Assembly: GCF_003121925.1 (NCBI RefSeq) | Contig: NZ_QEWR01000002.1 | Span: forward strand, 930,001-994,000 | Origin: Ignatzschineria indica | Lineage (GTDB): Bacteria; Pseudomonadota; Gammaproteobacteria; Cardiobacteriales; Wohlfahrtiimonadaceae | Direction of reading: 5' to 3' | DNA: 64,000 nucleotides | Part shown: positions 18,280-29,272 of the stretch, in pieces | Position numbering within the stretch: position 1 is the stretch's first letter | Layout of the letters: each line of letters begins with the position of its first letter | Made by a program: the position numbers and the translations under genes | The notes under the pieces: model-generated | Database searches by the model: none | Seen by the model: only the letters and a program-made list of their open reading frames with translations | Told to the model about the DNA's origin: nothing

Positions 18280-19209
18280 TTATGCAGGTAACTCAACCCC
18301 TAAAAAGAGCAAAACAATTGGTAGTGTCATAAGACTCATTAAAGTACTAATTAGCGTTGCACTTGAAACTAATTCTGGCTTTGTATCGAAGTGAACAGCT
18401 AATAATGTTGTATTGGCCGCTGCCGGCATTGCTGCAAGTAGGATCAAGATCTGTTTTGAGGCGTGATCGATCGGCAACCACTCTACTAAAAAGAAGGCGA
18501 TCAGCGGTGAAAGAAGCATCTTAATGGTTAAATTGATCGATAGTTTTCCATACGCAATTTTTGTGATTCGAATATTGGCCAACTGCATACCTAAAATCAC
18601 CATAATAACAACAATGGAGGCATCACCTACCATCGAGATAGAGCGGTAGAGTGATTCACTTAGAGGGATATGGAGTAATTGAAAAAGCACCCCTAAAAGC
18701 GCTCCATGAGCCGTCGGCATCTTTAGAACTTGATAAAGAGCATGCCGGACGGAACTCCCAATAATTTTGCGTGAAGAACCTTTTGCGGCGTAATAAGTCC
18801 CGACCGTATTCATCACTACCTGCTGTAATACCAACATAATGATTGCCAAATCAAAACCTGCAGCACCGAAAAAAGCTAAAACAACAGGCGTTCCATAATT
18901 CCCATTATTCATAAAACAGGAACCTAATATCATTCCACAGCGTGTCTGCTCATCATAGTGGAAAATCTTCGCGGCAATAGAGACCAGTAGCACAAGTGCA
19001 AAACAGAGAAGATAGATATAACCAAAGTAGTAGAGATAGTCGACCGATATCTGATAAGAGTAGAAAGTTTTAAAGGCTAAAAAAGGGGATAAAACATAGA
19101 TCGACATCTTAGAGAGATTGGGAATATCGAAATGAAGGATCTTCTGCGAGATAAAACCCACAACAAAAATGGAGAAGATCGGAAGGAGAATCCAGAAGAA
19201 GGTTAACAC
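18280..19209 (-). CDS. AEC-family (auxin efflux carrier-type) transporter
   Basis: This 309-residue protein has around ten membrane segments in two halves, as in the AEC family. Its NNGNYGTPVVLAFFG motif (about residues 106-120) and the C-terminal PAAANTTLLAVHF motif are characteristic. Bacterial members include malate and malonate carriers, but the substrate here is unknown. The frame begins with GTG at 19209; GGAAT sits upstream and no ATG is nearby. Confidence 0.88.
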   Translation of the reverse strand: MLTFFWILLPIFSIFVVGFISQKILHFDIPNLSKMSIYVLSPFLAFKTFYSYQISVDYLYYFGYIYLLCFALVLLVSIAAKIFHYDEQTRCGMILGSCFMNNGNYGTPVVLAFFGAAGFDLAIIMLVLQQVVMNTVGTYYAAKGSSRKIIGSSVRHALYQVLKMPTAHGALLGVLFQLLHIPLSESLYRSISMVGDASIVVIMVILGMQLANIRITKIAYGKLSINLTIKMLLSPLIAFFLVEWLPIDHASKQILILLAAMPAAANTTLLAVHFDTKPELVSSATLISTLMSLMTLPIVLLFLGVELPA

Positions 19210-19302
19210 GGCACAATTCCATCAAAATTTTGGCAACTCTCTTAGAGTAATTGAGTTAGAAAGAAGTGCAAGTGATTCCCCCAATTTCTCTATGAATAAT
19301 AT

Positions 19303-19734
19303 CTAAAAGAGCCGTAAAAGAGTATGAAATGCCCCCAAAAGAAGCAGATAACGCACCGCTTTACCTACTAAAATAAGGAGTGAGGCGTACCAAAAATTGA
19401 GTCGAAACCAACCAGCCGCAATGGGAATAAAATCACCGATAAGCGGAAGACTAGAAAATAGGAGTGAGAAGAGACCAAAGCGTGCGATTAAACGATCTAC
19501 CTTAGCAGAAGACTCTTTTCGCTCTGGAATAATGCGCCCGGCCCAATACATTGAGATACTTCCCAAAGTATTAAAAATTGTGGCAACGACAAAGGCCGCA
19601 GTGAGCCATTCGGGATAGAGATGAAGATATCCGAGTAGTGCCACTTCGGAACTTCCCGGCAATATGGTCGCCGAACTAAATGCAGAGAGTGCCAATAAAA
19701 GCAGTCCTCCTATCGCACCACTGATCGGTTCCAT
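19303..19734 (-). CDS. YqaA-family membrane protein (DedA-like)
   Basis: This 143-residue membrane protein belongs to the small YqaA branch of the DedA/VTT family. It has SSATILPGSSEVALLGY near the N-terminus, GSISMYWAGRIIP in the middle, and FRLNFWYASLLILVGKAVRYLLL near the end. Its length equals E. coli YqaA (142). DedA-type proteins are implicated in lipid flipping and envelope homeostasis; the role of YqaA itself is not established. Start ATG 19734 follows AGTAGG. It lies about 80 bp after coaBC on the same strand. Confidence 0.88.
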   Translation of the reverse strand: MEPISGAIGGLLLLALSAFSSATILPGSSEVALLGYLHLYPEWLTAAFVVATIFNTLGSISMYWAGRIIPERKESSAKVDRLIARFGLFSLLFSSLPLIGDFIPIAAGWFRLNFWYASLLILVGKAVRYLLLLGAFHTLLRLF

Positions 19735-19816
19735 TACCTACTATCCATGCTCATCAGACTCCTCTCCAGAGACTTTTTAACGCCAATTTTTGACAATAAC
19801 TCTCTAACACCAACCT

Positions 19817-21112
19817 TTAACACCAAAATTTCGCTGGAAATAGATTGATAATCTCCTCAAAGATCTTCTCAGCAACAATCGCTTTATCCGCTTTTGCAAT
19901 CGGTGTTACGGAACCATCGCGCTTAAAGAGTAGCATCTCATTCTCGGCGGCGCCAAAGACCTTTCCACCAGAAACATCATTAAGGCAGATCATATCGACA
20001 TTTTTTCGTCGTAACTTCGACTTTGCATTCTCTTCAATATTATTGGTCTCCGCAGCAAAACCGATACAGAGTGTTGGTCGTGCCTCCCCTTTAGCTATCG
20101 TTGCTAAGATATCGGGGTTTTTGGTCAATTTCAGAATTAACTCATCCTGATCATCACTCTTTTTAATCTTCTCTAAAGCGCGATCTGCAACCCGATAGTC
20201 GGCCACAGCGGCAGCGGCAATAAAGAGATCCGCCCCTTGACACGCCCTTTCAACCGCTTGCATCATCTCTTCGGCACTCTTAATCGCGATCGTCTCGACC
20301 CCTGCCGGAGGCGCAATCGCTACAGGTCCTGAAATCAAGGTCACCTCGGCACCTAAGCGTTGTGCGACTTGTGCAAGTGCATATCCCATCTTCCCACTAG
20401 AGTAATTACTGATGTAACGTACCGGATCGATCTCTTCTACCGTAGGACCTGCGGTGATAACTACCCTTTTCCCGATAAGCGCCCCTTGCGGCTCACTATT
20501 CTCATCGTCGATCTCATCTGCCCCATCTACCATCTCCACCTCGATCTCTGCTCGACTATCAAAAGCAGCATCAGTTGCAGAGCGTTGAAAAAAGGCCGTG
20601 ACATGATCACGAATTTCTAGAGGTTCGGGCATTCTCCCTAACCCCACTTCCCCACAAGCTTGCGCACCACTTCCCGGGGTTAAAATATCGATTCCGGCAG
20701 CTGAAAGAGCTGCAATATTACGCTGAACAAAGGGATTCGCCCACATCAAGCGATTCATTCCCGGCGCTAACATAATGGGCTTTTCGGTGGCTAAAACGAT
20801 CGCAGAGAGAAGATCTTCAGCAGACCCGGCGGCTAATCTTGAGATTAAGTTCGCACTTGCCGGGGCGATAAGGATAAGATCCGCCCAGCGAGCTAACTCA
20901 ATATGCCCCATGCCCGCTTCATGAGCTGGATCTAAAAGGTCATAGACAACAGGATACCCCGAAACTGCCTGCAACGTTAAAGGAGTCACAAAACTGATGC
21001 CTCCACGACTCATCACAACCCGCACCTCATGCCCTAACTCTCTCAAGCGACGAACTAAGTCAGGGGATTTATATGCGGCAATACTTCCGCTCACACCTAA
21101 AACAATCTTCAC
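19817..21112 (-). CDS. coaBC: Phosphopantothenoylcysteine decarboxylase / phosphopantothenate--cysteine ligase
   Basis: CoaBC carries out two steps of coenzyme A synthesis: CTP-dependent coupling of cysteine to phosphopantothenate, and FMN-dependent decarboxylation. The 431-residue protein has the CoaC domain first (GVSGSIAAYK, catalytic His70 in MGHIELA, PGMNRLMW at 117-124, Cys153) and the CoaB domain second (ITAGPTVEEIDPVRYISNYSSGKMG from about 219, RRKNVDMICLNDV later). An acidic linker of about 30 residues (180-210) joins them. The start is GTG 21112 after GGAGGAG. It lies 26 nt downstream of rng. Confidence 0.96.
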   Translation of the reverse strand: MKIVLGVSGSIAAYKSPDLVRRLRELGHEVRVVMSRGGISFVTPLTLQAVSGYPVVYDLLDPAHEAGMGHIELARWADLILIAPASANLISRLAAGSAEDLLSAIVLATEKPIMLAPGMNRLMWANPFVQRNIAALSAAGIDILTPGSGAQACGEVGLGRMPEPLEIRDHVTAFFQRSATDAAFDSRAEIEVEMVDGADEIDDENSEPQGALIGKRVVITAGPTVEEIDPVRYISNYSSGKMGYALAQVAQRLGAEVTLISGPVAIAPPAGVETIAIKSAEEMMQAVERACQGADLFIAAAAVADYRVADRALEKIKKSDDQDELILKLTKNPDILATIAKGEARPTLCIGFAAETNNIEENAKSKLRRKNVDMICLNDVSGGKVFGAAENEMLLFKRDGSVTPIAKADKAIVAEKIFEEIINLFPAKFWC

Positions 21113-21138
21113 GCCTCTCCTCCTATCTTCTCACACGG

Positions 21139-22662
21139 TTACATCGGCACAATATCAAACTGCTCAACGGGATAGAGCTCTTCTGGTTGCAGACGAATAT
21201 TGGCATCGATCTGATTTTGAAGATCTGCAACACTATGCGCCTCTTCATCGAGAAGGCGTTCTATCACCTCCGGTGCTGCTAATACTAGAAACTCTTTAAG
21301 ACTTGGGAAACGCTTACCATCTCGGATCAGCTCTCGAAAGATCTCAAAACAGACTGTAGCGCTCGTCTTCACATAACCATTGCCCTGACATTTAGGGCAT
21401 GGCTCACAGAGTAATTGCACTAAGCTCTCACGTGTTCGCTTACGCGTCATCTGCACTAGACCCAGTGAGGTCACTTCACTAATGGAGGTACGGGCATAAT
21501 CGTGGGAGAGATGCTCAGATAGCTCCTCTAAAACACCTTGACGATGCTCTTCACTCTGCATATCGATAAAGTCGATAATGATAATGCCGCCAAGATTACG
21601 TAGTCGCACTTGTCGTGCCAATGCTTGAGCAGCTTCCAAGTTTGTTTTATAGATCGTCTCTTCAAGATTACGATACCCGACAAAACCACCGGTATTGATA
21701 TCGATCGTTGTCATCGCTTCGGTCTGTTCGATCATCAGATAACCACCCGATTTAAGATCGACTCGCTTCTCTAAGGCGAGATTAATCTCTCGCTCTGTAT
21801 TAAAGAGATCCATAATGGCACGAGGCCCAACATAGTACTCAATTCGCTCTGTCATCTCCGGCAAAAAGCGTGTGGTAAAATCCATCATGCTCTTATAACC
21901 TTCCATGCAATCGATTCGTACTCGCTGAATATCTTTTGAGATATAATCCCGTAAGATACGGAGCTCTAGTGGAAAGTTCCCATAGATTAACTCCCCTACT
22001 TTTGCCGCAGGAATTCGCTCTTTAACATCTTTCCAAAGACGATTCAGAAACTGCATATCTGCGCGCAGGACCCAAGGATCAGCTCCTTCAGCTGCGGTTC
22101 TGGCAATATACGCCCCCGGGATCTCCGGTTGATAGCCTAAAAGGATACTCTTTAGACGGTCACGCTCCTCCTCATCTTCAATACGCACCGAAACACCGAT
22201 CACATCAGAATCTGCTAAATAGACAAGATAGCAGGAGGGAATTGAGATCTGTGTTGTAATTCGTGCCCCTTTGGTCCCAAGGGGGTCACGAATCACCTGA
22301 ACAATCAACTCTTGACCTTGATGTAGCAACTTAGTGATATCGATCGCTTCAGGATTACGTTTCGTTGGAACGCGCTGATTTCCGTCACCTTCTCTATTAT
22401 CATCACAAGCATCTGGTTGATACTCACTACAGCTTGTCTGAATATCACTTACGTGAAGAAAGGCAGCACGATCGAGACCAATATCGACAAAAGCGGCTTC
22501 AAGACCTGGCAAAACACGAATAACGACCCCTTTATAAATATTGCCAACAAGGCCTCGCTTCTCATCTCGCTCAATTAATACTTCCTGGACCATCGCGTTA
22601 CTGATCACCGCCGCTCTTGTCTCATTTGGCGTAATATTAATTAAGATTTCGTTATTATTCAT
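21139..22662 (-). CDS. rng: Ribonuclease G
   Basis: RNase G is an RNase E-family endoribonuclease that matures the 16S rRNA 5' end and degrades some mRNAs. The 507-residue protein has an S1 domain (GLVGNIYKGVVIRVLPGLEAAFVDIGLDRAAFLH, about 37-70), the DNase I-like catalytic part with MTTIDINTGG and IIIIDFIDM supplying the two metal-binding Asp residues, and the zinc-link CEPCPKCQG. It lacks the long RNase E C-terminal scaffold. An insertion of about 25 residues (Asp/Arg/Asn-rich) sits within the S1 region. It begins 2 nt after the pgk stop without a clear ribosome site, suggesting translational coupling. Confidence 0.95.
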   Translation of the reverse strand: MNNNEILINITPNETRAAVISNAMVQEVLIERDEKRGLVGNIYKGVVIRVLPGLEAAFVDIGLDRAAFLHVSDIQTSCSEYQPDACDDNREGDGNQRVPTKRNPEAIDITKLLHQGQELIVQVIRDPLGTKGARITTQISIPSCYLVYLADSDVIGVSVRIEDEEERDRLKSILLGYQPEIPGAYIARTAAEGADPWVLRADMQFLNRLWKDVKERIPAAKVGELIYGNFPLELRILRDYISKDIQRVRIDCMEGYKSMMDFTTRFLPEMTERIEYYVGPRAIMDLFNTEREINLALEKRVDLKSGGYLMIEQTEAMTTIDINTGGFVGYRNLEETIYKTNLEAAQALARQVRLRNLGGIIIIDFIDMQSEEHRQGVLEELSEHLSHDYARTSISEVTSLGLVQMTRKRTRESLVQLLCEPCPKCQGNGYVKTSATVCFEIFRELIRDGKRFPSLKEFLVLAAPEVIERLLDEEAHSVADLQNQIDANIRLQPEELYPVEQFDIVPM

Positions 22663-22664
22663 TG

Positions 22665-23840
22665 TTATTTTGCTCGCTTTTCTAACATTTCAATCGCAGG
22701 TAGGACTTCCCCTTCTAACAACTCAAGGAAAGCACCCCCACCAGTGGAGATATAGGAGATCTGATCGGTCAACCCAAACGTCTCAATTGCTGCAACCGTA
22801 TCACCACCGCCGGCAATTGAGAAAGCATCGCTCTTCGCAATTGCTTCTCCTAAAGCTTTTGTTCCATCGGCAAAGTTTTCAAACTCAAATACACCTACAG
22901 GACCATTCCAGACGATTGTTTTCGCTTTCATTAAAATTTGCTGGTAGAGCTCACTTGTTTTGGGGCCAATATCCATAATCATATCATCTGGACCTACCTC
23001 ATCAATGCCTTTTACCTCTGCTTTTGCTTCTGCAGAGAACTCCGTTCCTACAACAACATCGATAGGTAATGGGATCTCTTTCCCCTCTTCTTCTGCACGT
23101 TTAAGAAGCTTTTTCGCCTCTGGAACAAGATCCTTCTCTACTAAGCTTTTTCCAACTTTATAGCCTTTCGCTAAAAGCAACGTATTAGTAATACCCCCAC
23201 CGGTAATCAATTGATCAACCTTATCTAAGAGTGCATTTAAAACGGTTAATTTGGTGGAAACTTTTGCACCACCCACAATCGCTACCATCGGGCTCTCTGG
23301 ATGGCTAATCGCTTTCGTTAATGCTGTTAACTCCTTCTCTAAGAGTAATCCTGCGGCACTCTCCTTTGCAAGCATTCCCACACCATAGGTTGAAGCGGCC
23401 TTACGATGAGCAGTTGCAAAAGCATCCATCACATAGACATCACAAAGATTGGCCATCTTTTGAGAGAGTGCGTCATCATTTGCTTTTTCACCTTTGAGGA
23501 AGCGAACATTTTCCAATAATTTCACTTCACCCGGTTGAATCTCTACCCCATTGATCCAGTTTTTAACAAGTGTCACCGGCTTACCAAGGCGCTCAGATAA
23601 CCAAACGGCAGCCGGCGCTAGTGAAAACTCTTCACTCTCTTCTCCTTCTGTTGGTCGACCAAGGTGTGACATCACCATCACAGCTCCGCCCTTCTCTAAA
23701 ATTGCTTCAATCGTCGGGAGAGCTGCCACTAAACGGGCATCAGAGGTGATCTCGCCATTATGGATGGGAACATTAAGATCTTCACGTACTAAGACTCGTT
23801 TACCCGCTAAATCTAAACTCTCTAATGTATTAAATTTCAT
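22665..23840 (-). CDS. pgk: Phosphoglycerate kinase
   Basis: Pgk transfers phosphate from 1,3-bisphosphoglycerate to ADP in glycolysis. The 391-residue protein is full length: [10 protein letters not shown] near residue 17, [10 protein letters not shown] with the substrate Arg, the [11 protein letters not shown]-type segment (here [12 protein letters not shown]), and the [10 protein letters not shown] nucleotide loop near the C-terminus. ATG 23840 follows AAGGATAGAG. The usual partners gapA and fba are not adjacent; the gene instead leads rng and coaBC. Confidence 0.97.
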   Translation of the reverse strand: MKFNTLESLDLAGKRVLVREDLNVPIHNGEITSDARLVAALPTIEAILEKGGAVMVMSHLGRPTEGEESEEFSLAPAAVWLSERLGKPVTLVKNWINGVEIQPGEVKLLENVRFLKGEKANDDALSQKMANLCDVYVMDAFATAHRKAASTYGVGMLAKESAAGLLLEKELTALTKAISHPESPMVAIVGGAKVSTKLTVLNALLDKVDQLITGGGITNTLLLAKGYKVGKSLVEKDLVPEAKKLLKRAEEEGKEIPLPIDVVVGTEFSAEAKAEVKGIDEVGPDDMIMDIGPKTSELYQQILMKAKTIVWNGPVGVFEFENFADGTKALGEAIAKSDAFSIAGGGDTVAAIETFGLTDQISYISTGGGAFLELLEGEVLPAIEMLEKRAK

Positions 23841-23870
23841 ATCTCTATCCTTATTCTTATTAGTTGATAC

Positions 23871-23897
23871 TTCTAATGCTTCTAATGCTTCTAAATT
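23871..23897. repeat. 9-bp tandem repeat upstream of pgk
   Basis: TTCTAATGC occurs at 23871 and 23880, with a partial third copy at 23889. It lies 30-57 bp upstream of the pgk start. Confidence 0.75.
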
Positions 23898-24092
23898 TGA
23901 TGCCTACAAATGTTAATGCTTACAAATGAGTTCTTCTAAATAGGTTCTTTTCAATAATAAATAACGCTATAAGTAACGCTCCAAATAATCGAGCGGCAAC
24001 CTAAAATATTTTGATCTACTAAGATAATCTCAATCACCTAATGCACTTTAAAAACTCATTCGATCTACCCACCCTCTTCTCTATAGAGGGAA

Positions 24093-25127
<1,035 letters not shown>

Positions 25128-25380
25128 CTATCGATAGAGGTTATCGATAACTTTAGCAGTAACGAGATCACATTAATACTCTCCCGCTCTCCATTTTTAT
25201 CTAACTTTTTATCTAACTTTATCGAACTCTTGCACCTAGTTTTCACTAGGTGTCCTATCGAATGCTTAACACTACATTATACATTAAAAGTTCCACTCAA
25301 GAGCTGTCGTTCGGCTGTAACACCGATTAAATATTGGTATCTCTCTCATCAACAAGGAATCGTGAGAAATAATAGGAGTT

Positions 25381-25420
25381 AATGAAGTTCGATGAGGTTT
25401 GATGAAGTCTGATGAAGTCT
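25381..25420. repeat. 10-bp tandem repeat, 4 copies
   Basis: GATGAAGTCT occurs exactly at 25401 and 25411, with two variants at 25381 and 25391. Confidence 0.9.
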
Positions 25421-25460
25421 TATAAAAGAGATAACAGATGATAAAAGAGCCCGGGAGCAA

Positions 25461-25499
25461 GAAAAATAAAAAAAGAGTATCTAAAACAGCTAGATACCC
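25461..25499 (-). terminator. Rho-independent terminator after the PotF-like gene
   Basis: Arms 25475-25483 and 25491-25499 form a 9-bp stem (one G-U on the minus strand) with a 7-nt loop. On the minus strand seven T and a further T-rich run follow. Confidence 0.88.
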
Positions 25500-25567
25500 T
25501 TCTCCATCTTCATATCGATCTGAATCTTATAATAAATCTTATAACGGACTCATACCGGCGTTATTTT

Positions 25568-26656
25568 TTAACGTTGCGCTTTAATTCTTAACCAATCACG
25601 CATCAATTTTTTCTGTTCCCGTTGAGTGTAAGGCTGCTTCACATTAAGAAGCTCCAATTGCTCCTTTGAAGGATAGAGCGTCGGATCGTTAAGCAGATCC
25701 TGATCAACAAACTCAAAGGCCGCCTCATTAGAAGTGGCATATTCCACATAATCTGCCGCGCGTGCATTCACTTTCGCATCTAAAAGATAGTCGATAAAAG
25801 CGTATGCCTCATCAACATTTTTAGCATCTTTTAAGATTGCAAGCTGATCAAACCAAAGAAGCCCACCCTCTTTAGGAATAAAATACTCAATCTCAACACC
25901 GGCATTCGCCTCTTTTGCTCTTGCTTTTGCTAGATAGAGATCTCCTGACCAACCGAGTGATAAGCAAGCATCGCCATTGGCCATCGCATTGATATATTCA
26001 GAGGAGTGAAACTTAGTGATATAAGGACGAATAGCTTGTAATACCTCATTCGCTTTAGCCAAATCTTCATCAGATGTACTCTCTGCCGGTAGCCCTAAAT
26101 AGCGCATCACCATCGGGTAAAACTCACTCGGGGAGTCAACAATATAGATACCACAACTTGCCAATTTTGAAGCATATTCTGGATTAAAGAGAAGCTCCAT
26201 TGAATCTAATGGTGCGTCTGGCACTAACTCTTTAACTTTATTGACGTTGTAGGCAATTCCCGTTGTTCCCCACATGTAGGGAACTGAATACTCTATCGCC
26301 CCGGGAAGCTCATCTAACCGCTCTTCCACAAAGGGCCAGATATTGTCGATATTTTTAAGTTTATCACGATCAATCTTCTGAACTGCATCTGCTTGTACCA
26401 TATAGATTAAAGTGTAATCAGAAGGTACCACAATATCGTAACCTGAGTTTCCTGTTAATGTTTTTGCCAAAAGCACTTCATTACTATCGAAAGTGTCATA
26501 AATCACCTTGATGCCGGTCTTATCTGTAAATTCAGTAATCAGCTCAGGATCGATATAATCTGTCCAGTTATAGACACGAACCTCCTGCGCATTAACGGTA
26601 TGACTACCAAATAAGAACCCTAAGGATAAAAGAGTTGCAAGCTTAAGTTTTTTCAT
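25568..26656 (-). CDS. PotF/PotD-like polyamine ABC transporter substrate-binding protein
   Basis: This 362-residue periplasmic protein has a signal peptide (about residues 1-23, ending VNAQE) followed by VRVYNWTDYIDPELITEF, the hallmark start of PotD/PotF binding proteins. GNSGYDIVVPSDY and the later SLGWSGDLYLA are also typical. It should deliver putrescine or spermidine to an inner-membrane ABC importer, but no permease or ATPase gene is adjacent. An in-frame GTG one codon upstream (26659) is an equally possible start. Exact ligand not predicted. Confidence 0.88.
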   Translation of the reverse strand: MKKLKLATLLSLGFLFGSHTVNAQEVRVYNWTDYIDPELITEFTDKTGIKVIYDTFDSNEVLLAKTLTGNSGYDIVVPSDYTLIYMVQADAVQKIDRDKLKNIDNIWPFVEERLDELPGAIEYSVPYMWGTTGIAYNVNKVKELVPDAPLDSMELLFNPEYASKLASCGIYIVDSPSEFYPMVMRYLGLPAESTSDEDLAKANEVLQAIRPYITKFHSSEYINAMANGDACLSLGWSGDLYLAKARAKEANAGVEIEYFIPKEGGLLWFDQLAILKDAKNVDEAYAFIDYLLDAKVNARAADYVEYATSNEAAFEFVDQDLLNDPTLYPSKEQLELLNVKQPYTQREQKKLMRDWLRIKAQR

Positions 26657-26690
26657 CACTTTATTGATCTCCTATAAAGTGGGTAGACAT

Positions 26691-26721
26691 AAAAGAAGCG
26701 GTTGATTATCACTCAACCGCT
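26691..26721 (-). terminator. Terminator between cytochrome c' and the PotF-like gene
   Basis: AGCGGTTGA (26697-26705) pairs with TCAACCGCT (26713-26721) around a 7-nt loop. On the minus strand TCTTTTATG follows. It separates the cytochrome gene from the downstream binding-protein gene. Confidence 0.75.
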
Positions 26722-26793
26722 CTTAACTTATATCATACTTGAGGGAAAAGGCTATCTATTGCTCACGATAACTCTACCGCCCTCATTAAGTCA

Positions 26794-27228
26794 TTAATCG
26801 ACTTTATAACTATCGTGACATGATTTACAGGTACCACCTAATTTACCCATTTGTGCCGCTAAAGTCTTCTTCTCTCCAGCTGCTTCAACCATCACATCAC
26901 TCTCTTGAATAAATGCTGCTAATTTTTTATCAAAATCTGCGCGCTCTTCAACAATTTTTGGGCTAGCATTTGAGCCTTCATAAGTTCCATCAACAAAGGT
27001 CGCACCAACTGCTTTTGCCATCTCATTGATACGCTTAGCTGCTGCAACTGCCTCTTCTGGATTATACTCAATCTCACCTTTTAACATTCCACCGAGAATG
27101 CCCATATTCCAACCTGCAACTTTAAATGCAGCTTGACGATAATCGATCACTTGTTCGCTATCGACATCTGCCATAGAAACGCCCATCGTTGATACTGCTA
27201 AGATCGCAGCAAGTGCTAATTTTTTCAT
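26794..27228 (-). CDS. Cytochrome c'
   Basis: This 144-residue protein has a signal peptide (1-20, cut after SMA) and a C-terminal CKSCH haem site at 134-138, the position found in the four-helix-bundle cytochrome c' family. The preceding helices (YRQAAFKVAGWNMGILGGMLKGE, KIVEERADFDKKLAAFIQ) fit that fold. Cytochromes c' bind nitric oxide in the periplasm and may protect against it; here this is inferred from family only. A terminator follows, so it is probably a single-gene unit. Confidence 0.88.
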   Translation of the reverse strand: MKKLALAAILAVSTMGVSMADVDSEQVIDYRQAAFKVAGWNMGILGGMLKGEIEYNPEEAVAAAKRINEMAKAVGATFVDGTYEGSNASPKIVEERADFDKKLAAFIQESDVMVEAAGEKKTLAAQMGKLGGTCKSCHDSYKVD

Positions 27229-27544
27229 TGACTTCTCTCCTTATTAATAATTTTCCGGCATCTCTTTCAGATCAATCATCAATTGGTGATAGACCTTAAT
27301 AAGATCCGGTATCCCTATTATATCGTAAATAAATATTTAATATAGCACTCATTATATGATTTTCTATTATATTAACAAGCGCTGAGACAACCTCTTTATA
27401 ATAATCTCTAGTTTATTATTTTCTTTATATAACCGTCTCTAATTTTTACCACTCTTTACATCTATTTCTACATCGCTCTTTCTGTAATAGTGATTCAAGC
27501 AATCTAAGTTGTTAATCCGAGTAGTTTAAGAATCTTTAACGACG
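27229..27544. other. AT-rich spacer upstream of cytochrome c'
   Basis: This stretch separates ubiB (ends 27545) from the cytochrome c' start. It is very AT-rich with several TATATTA-like segments, any of which could serve as a -10 element. I could not assign one promoter or find a gene. Confidence 0.6.
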
Positions 27545-29179
27545 CTAATGGTTTCTCTTCTTCAATGCTAAATAGAGAAAGAGTAATGATGCGCCCCCCA
27601 ATGAGAGAATCATCCAGAGCGAACTCTCCTCAAATTTTAATAAAAGTGCTAAAAGAAAGACTGCACCGATACCGCCATAGATTCTCCGGATAGTTGAATC
27701 ATGCTCTAATTTAGCCAAACGAGTCCACTCATTATCTGCTAAATTGACCTTCAACTTCCCTTTTGCCGCTTGCTGTAACGTTAGCTGACCATTTTGCATC
27801 AGGTCAGGCAATTGCTCTATCCAGATCGGGATATCTCGACGATAACGGGATACAATCGCTTTGGGCCCCCGCTTCTTCTTCACAAACTCCACTAAATAAG
27901 GTTTTGCTGTTGCCCATAAATCGAGCTCAGGATAGAGTTCTCGCCCTAATCCCTCGATTGCAAAGAGGGTCTTTTGCAATAGCATCAATTGAGGCTGCAT
28001 CTCCATCTTAAAGCGACGCGCCGTTTGAAAAAGGGAGAGAAGAAAGGCACCAAATGAGATATCTTTTAAGGGCTTATTGAAGATCGGCTCACAAAGAGAG
28101 CGAATCACTGCCTCAAAATCTCCCACAGAAGTATCGGGAGGAACCCAGCCCGATTCAACATGCAGCTCAGCAACCTTTAGATAATCTCGATTAAAGAAAG
28201 CTAAAAAGTTACTTGCTAAGTAGTGCTGATCCTCTTCATTTAGAGTGCCGATAATACCAAAATCAAGCGCGATATAGGTTGGATCAGCGGGATTACTCAC
28301 ATCGACAAAGATATTGCCAGGATGCATATCTGCATGGAAAAAACTATGCTCAAAGACTTGGGTGAAGAAGATATCGACACTACGCTGCGCTAGAAGCGGA
28401 ATATTGACACCAAGCTCCTTTAACGTTGCAATATCGCCAACAGGCACCCCTGAAATGCGCTCCATAACCAAGACATTTTTACGCACATAATCGAGATAGA
28501 TCTCCGGCACATAAAGAATCTTAGAATCCCGAAAGTTCTCCCTCAATTGCGCCCCATTAGCCGCTTCAATCGTTAGATCAAGCTCATTGAGAATAGTTTT
28601 TGCATGCTCCTCAACAATCTCAACAGGACGCAGACGCTTACCATCAGGATAGTAACGCTCTATCATAAAGGCTAACACCTCCATGATCGCAATATCGCGT
28701 TTGATCACCTTCTGAATATCAGGACGAACAACTTTTACCACAACTTCTTGCCCATTATGCAATAGCGCACTATGGACTTGTGCAATAGAAGCGGCGGCCA
28801 TCGGCACTTCATCAAACTCTTTAAAGATCTCCATTAAAGGCTTATCAAAAGAGCGCTCAATAATATCGATTAAGACATCTGTCGGAAAAGGTTTAACCTG
28901 ATCCTGTAGTTTTACAAGCTCGACAACAATCTCCCGATCGAGCAGATCGTAGCGTGTTGAGAGAGCTTGACCTAACTTAATAAAGGTGGGCCCTAACTGC
29001 TCTAATGCTAGACGAATGCGAACCGGTAACGCTGTTCCCTTATGTGCATTAAAGAGGGAGAGTAGAGGCTTAAGAAAACGCAAATGACGCAATCCCGGCA
29101 TCATAAAGGCAAGATCATAGAGGCCAAAGCGTAAAAAGATCCACCAAATCTGAATCATTCGCAAACTACGAGCAATCAT
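27545..29179 (-). CDS. ubiB: UbiB, atypical kinase/ATPase for ubiquinone biosynthesis
   Basis: UbiB is a membrane-associated protein-kinase-like ATPase of the ADCK/ABC1 family required for ubiquinone synthesis. The 544-residue protein shows the KxGQ motif (IKLGQALSTR), the alanine-rich loop MAAASIAQVHSA, the HADMHPGN catalytic loop, LDFGIIG, and two hydrophobic helices at the C-terminus. ATG 29179 is preferred over the TTG one codon earlier because AAGGA lies 7 nt before it. It follows ubiE by about 90 bp; ubiJ, which separates the two in E. coli, is missing here. Confidence 0.96.
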   Translation of the reverse strand: MIARSLRMIQIWWIFLRFGLYDLAFMMPGLRHLRFLKPLLSLFNAHKGTALPVRIRLALEQLGPTFIKLGQALSTRYDLLDREIVVELVKLQDQVKPFPTDVLIDIIERSFDKPLMEIFKEFDEVPMAAASIAQVHSALLHNGQEVVVKVVRPDIQKVIKRDIAIMEVLAFMIERYYPDGKRLRPVEIVEEHAKTILNELDLTIEAANGAQLRENFRDSKILYVPEIYLDYVRKNVLVMERISGVPVGDIATLKELGVNIPLLAQRSVDIFFTQVFEHSFFHADMHPGNIFVDVSNPADPTYIALDFGIIGTLNEEDQHYLASNFLAFFNRDYLKVAELHVESGWVPPDTSVGDFEAVIRSLCEPIFNKPLKDISFGAFLLSLFQTARRFKMEMQPQLMLLQKTLFAIEGLGRELYPELDLWATAKPYLVEFVKKKRGPKAIVSRYRRDIPIWIEQLPDLMQNGQLTLQQAAKGKLKVNLADNEWTRLAKLEHDSTIRRIYGGIGAVFLLALLLKFEESSLWMILSLGGASLLFLYLALKKRNH

Positions 29180-29272
29180 CAAAGCATCCTTATTTTATAA
29201 ATGTAACAAGTATCACGCGACACAAAAGTAGATAGGGAGTGAATTGAGATTCACCCCCTCCTCAACTCTGCT

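Noticed and set aside
24072-24090. CCCTCT/AGAGGG hairpin after trxB
   Set aside because: It has a 6-bp stem but no T-run on the minus strand, so I could not support a terminator.
27229-27280. FNR-like site before cytochrome c'
   Set aside because: The TTGAT and ATCA fragments do not have the required spacing and symmetry.
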